This document shows positions 29,340 to 30,736 of a stretch of DNA of 30,736 bases, one piece after another. How positions within the stretch are numbered: position 1 is the first letter of the stretch; every line of letters starts with the position of its first letter. Source of the DNA: a virus; IMG/VR virus record IMGVR_UViG_3300044949_001206, positions 1 through 30,736 of that record; one strand, given 5' to 3'. A program made the position numbers and the translations under genes. The notes beneath the pieces are model-generated. The model had not been told where the DNA came from. It searched no databases and saw only the letters and a list, made by a program, of their open reading frames with translations.

Positions 29340-29733
29340 CCAGACAGGTCGCCTTTCCCAACTGCTCGAACCTGAGATATTGAAGATAGTTAAACCACTG
29401 CACGTTCACAGTCCACACGCTAACGGACCACCACTTCGGCAGCGTCTGGTATTCGCTCGTGACACGGACGTGGCTCGGAGATTCCGACGCGACCTGCTCG
29501 AGCGCATCGACTTCCGCCTGGGTGCGGAGGATCCACCGGGCTTCAAAGTGCTTGTCCACGAGAGCCTCCACTTCATCCGCCGTGTCGACGGCCTGCTCAG
29601 GTTCCTCGTCGTCCGAAAACTCGACATCAGTGCCGCTGATGATCTGCACCGTGCAGCCATTGAAGGTCACGCGCTGAGGCGAGGAGGCGCGCTCGCCGAA
29701 CAGACGTTGCCATAGCTTCGCGAAAACGTTCAT
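29275..29733 (-). CDS. Hypothetical protein, convergent with the nuclease unit
   Basis: ATG 29733 overlaps the metallophosphoesterase stop as ATGA. The 152-aa product starts with an amphipathic helix (MNVFAKLWQRLFGERASS), has an acidic Glu/Asp-rich stretch (VEFSDDEEPEQAVDTADEVE), then Trp-rich sequence (WWSVSVWTVNVQWFNYLQYL). The final ~21 codons lie antisense to the end of the plus-strand gene. No family recognised. Confidence 0.65.
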   Translation of the reverse strand: MNVFAKLWQRLFGERASSPQRVTFNGCTVQIISGTDVEFSDDEEPEQAVDTADEVEALVDKHFEARWILRTQAEVDALEQVASESPSHVRVTSEYQTLPKWWSVSVWTVNVQWFNYLQYLRFEQLGKATCLAKALGERPPVQASPASQPSEG

Positions 29734-30539
29734 TTGTCGCCCCCCATGTTAAAATACCCACGATCGAGCATTTCGGCACGCACGTGGCGGCCCTGTTTCG
29801 TGTACCTCAGCGTCAGAAGGTAGCACCCGGTGTCCGTGGGCGGGAACGCGCCGTCGCTCGCATAGCCGCCGTACCGGTGCATCGTGCCACTGTTCACAAA
29901 CCAGCGCTTGCTCCAGTAGAATCCGGGACCCGGCTTGAACTTCATCACGGTGCTGCTCGTGAAGCTCGCCCTGTGATGGTGCCCGTGAACGTAGATGTCG
30001 GCCACGACGTTCTCGGTCATGTCGTGGATCGCGTTGAGGCTGGCTCCGGGCTTCCGGCCAGTACCCCGGACGCCGTGCTGCATATAGACTACCCACGAGG
30101 CGCCATGCGCTTGAATGGCAAGCGCCCCGGCCTTGTCCAAATAAGGGATCGGCGCTGCACCCGTAAAACCTTTAGCCCACAATCCGACCACATCGACATC
30201 CGCCTCGCGAGACGTCCGGGCCTCGTGGTTGCCCGTGAGGCAGGCCAGGATGCGATGCCGGCGAGGACCGAAGATGGCGTCGAGCTCCAGGAGCTGATCC
30301 TGCGGTGACAGCGTCTGCTCGTGCGGATTGCCGACGCTCCGGCGGATGCTCATCTCCAGCATGTCGCCCGCGAGGATGATGTAAGCACCCTGGCGGTCGG
30401 CTTCCTTGAGGATCCGCTCCATCAGACGGGTGTCGCACCACGGGGAGCCGATATGCCAGTCAGACGCTACGAGAATCTTGAGGTCGCCCGTCGGTGCCAG
30501 CGAGACCTCAGCGGTCGGAATACCTAGCGGAGCGTGCAT
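29730..30539 (-). CDS. Calcineurin-like metallophosphoesterase
   Basis: I start it at ATG 30539 (MHAPLGIPTAEVSLAPTG); a longer frame re-reads the next gene. The 269-aa product has the full motif set of the family: VASDWHIGSP (D-x-H), ILAGDMLEM (G-D), CLTGNHEART (G-N-H-E), YMQHGVRG, and DIYVHGHHHRAS (G-H-x-H). It would bind two metals and cleave phosphodiesters or phosphomonoesters. The phage substrate is unknown; it may be DNA end processing or signalling nucleotides. Its upstream overlap with a small membrane protein gene suggests a shared transcript from the right. Confidence 0.9.
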   Translation of the reverse strand: MHAPLGIPTAEVSLAPTGDLKILVASDWHIGSPWCDTRLMERILKEADRQGAYIILAGDMLEMSIRRSVGNPHEQTLSPQDQLLELDAIFGPRRHRILACLTGNHEARTSREADVDVVGLWAKGFTGAAPIPYLDKAGALAIQAHGASWVVYMQHGVRGTGRKPGASLNAIHDMTENVVADIYVHGHHHRASFTSSTVMKFKPGPGFYWSKRWFVNSGTMHRYGGYASDGAFPPTDTGCYLLTLRYTKQGRHVRAEMLDRGYFNMGGDK

Positions 30540-30736
30540 AGCCCGCGCACCTGAGCGATGATCTCGTGGACGCGGGGCAGGAGCCCCCAGACGATAGCCG
30601 CTGCCGCGACCAGCTGCTCGGGATTGATCTCGCCCCACCGCCCCGCATGCGCGCTCTCGACGGCGATCAGGATCGCCACGATCGCCCCGACGAGGGTCAT
30701 GTGCTGCCGCGGGCTCTCAGGGTCTGCCTTGATCGG
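30524..30736 (-). CDS. Small membrane protein, possible holin (open at the right edge)
   Basis: The frame ends in TAG at 30526-30524, overlaps the phosphoesterase start by 16 nt and is open to the window edge, so the start may lie outside. An internal ATG at 30700 begins MTLVGAIVAILIAVESAHAG, a membrane segment, followed by INPEQLVAAAAIVWGLLPRV, a second hydrophobic part. Two short membrane helices would fit a small holin-like or other phage membrane protein, but there is no lysis gene next to it in view. Confidence 0.55.
   Translation of the reverse strand, partial: PIKADPESPRQHMTLVGAIVAILIAVESAHAGRWGEINPEQLVAAAAIVWGLLPRVHEIIAQVRGLCTLR

Noticed and set aside
1-30736. tRNA genes, integrase, attachment sites and insertion sequences
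   Set aside because: I looked for cloverleaf-like segments, tyrosine or serine recombinase motifs and terminal inverted repeats and saw none; absence by eye is not proof.

Overview
This window is a contiguous block of a tailed double-stranded DNA phage or prophage (Caudoviricetes). The tail module points to a siphovirus-like particle with a long non-contractile tail: tube protein, frameshifted tail chaperones, a long tape measure and hub-like proteins, with no sheath gene seen. The DNA is visibly GC-rich. Genes are packed head to tail with ATGA, GTGA or TGATG junctions and purine-rich Shine-Dalgarno sites. The host is not identifiable from sequence alone; a high-GC bacterium using ordinary sigma-70-type promoters (TTGACA / TAATAT, 18-bp spacers) fits. 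I see no integrase, excisionase, tRNA, IS element or CRISPR array, so temperate versus lytic cannot be decided here.

Almost everything is on the minus strand, so transcription runs from high to low coordinates. The late morphogenesis block (18498 down to 1) is in the classic order: small terminase, large terminase, portal fused to a MuF-like minor head domain, three small proteins, HK97-type protease with an unusual N-terminal domain, capsid, a 129-aa capsid-adjacent protein, gp6-like connector with an inserted domain, two completion/terminator proteins, a small protein, tail tube, chaperones G and GT joined by a -1 frameshift, tape measure, tail hub, and a distal tail protein cut by the left edge.

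The early block (28602 down to 18741) carries an SSB-like protein, a replication initiator-like protein, a T7 gp4-like primase-helicase, then about 20 small genes. These include a MazG-type pyrophosphohydrolase fused to one member of a three-copy paralog family, a second pair of tiny paralogs, and proteins with two and four helix-turn-helix units. Two clear promoters (25040-25011 and 19264-19235), a strong intrinsic terminator (19308-19278) and a GC-rich hairpin terminator (18711-18685) divide it into transcription units.

The right end has the only plus-strand genes, a VRR-NUC nuclease and a small partner (28729-29339). They converge on and overlap a minus-strand pair (a hypothetical protein and a metallophosphoesterase), with a small membrane protein at the right edge. 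No DNA polymerase is present in the window.

The most interesting signals are: (i) three identical 15-bp iteron-like repeats and two tandem 19-bp inverted repeats inside the initiator gene, a candidate replication origin; (ii) the T_TTT_TTG frameshift in the tail chaperones; (iii) a domain shared between the 129-aa capsid-adjacent protein and an insertion in the head-tail connector; (iv) the tandem paralog family ending in a MazG fusion; (v) paired 16-bp direct repeats with 22-bp periodicity upstream of an early promoter.
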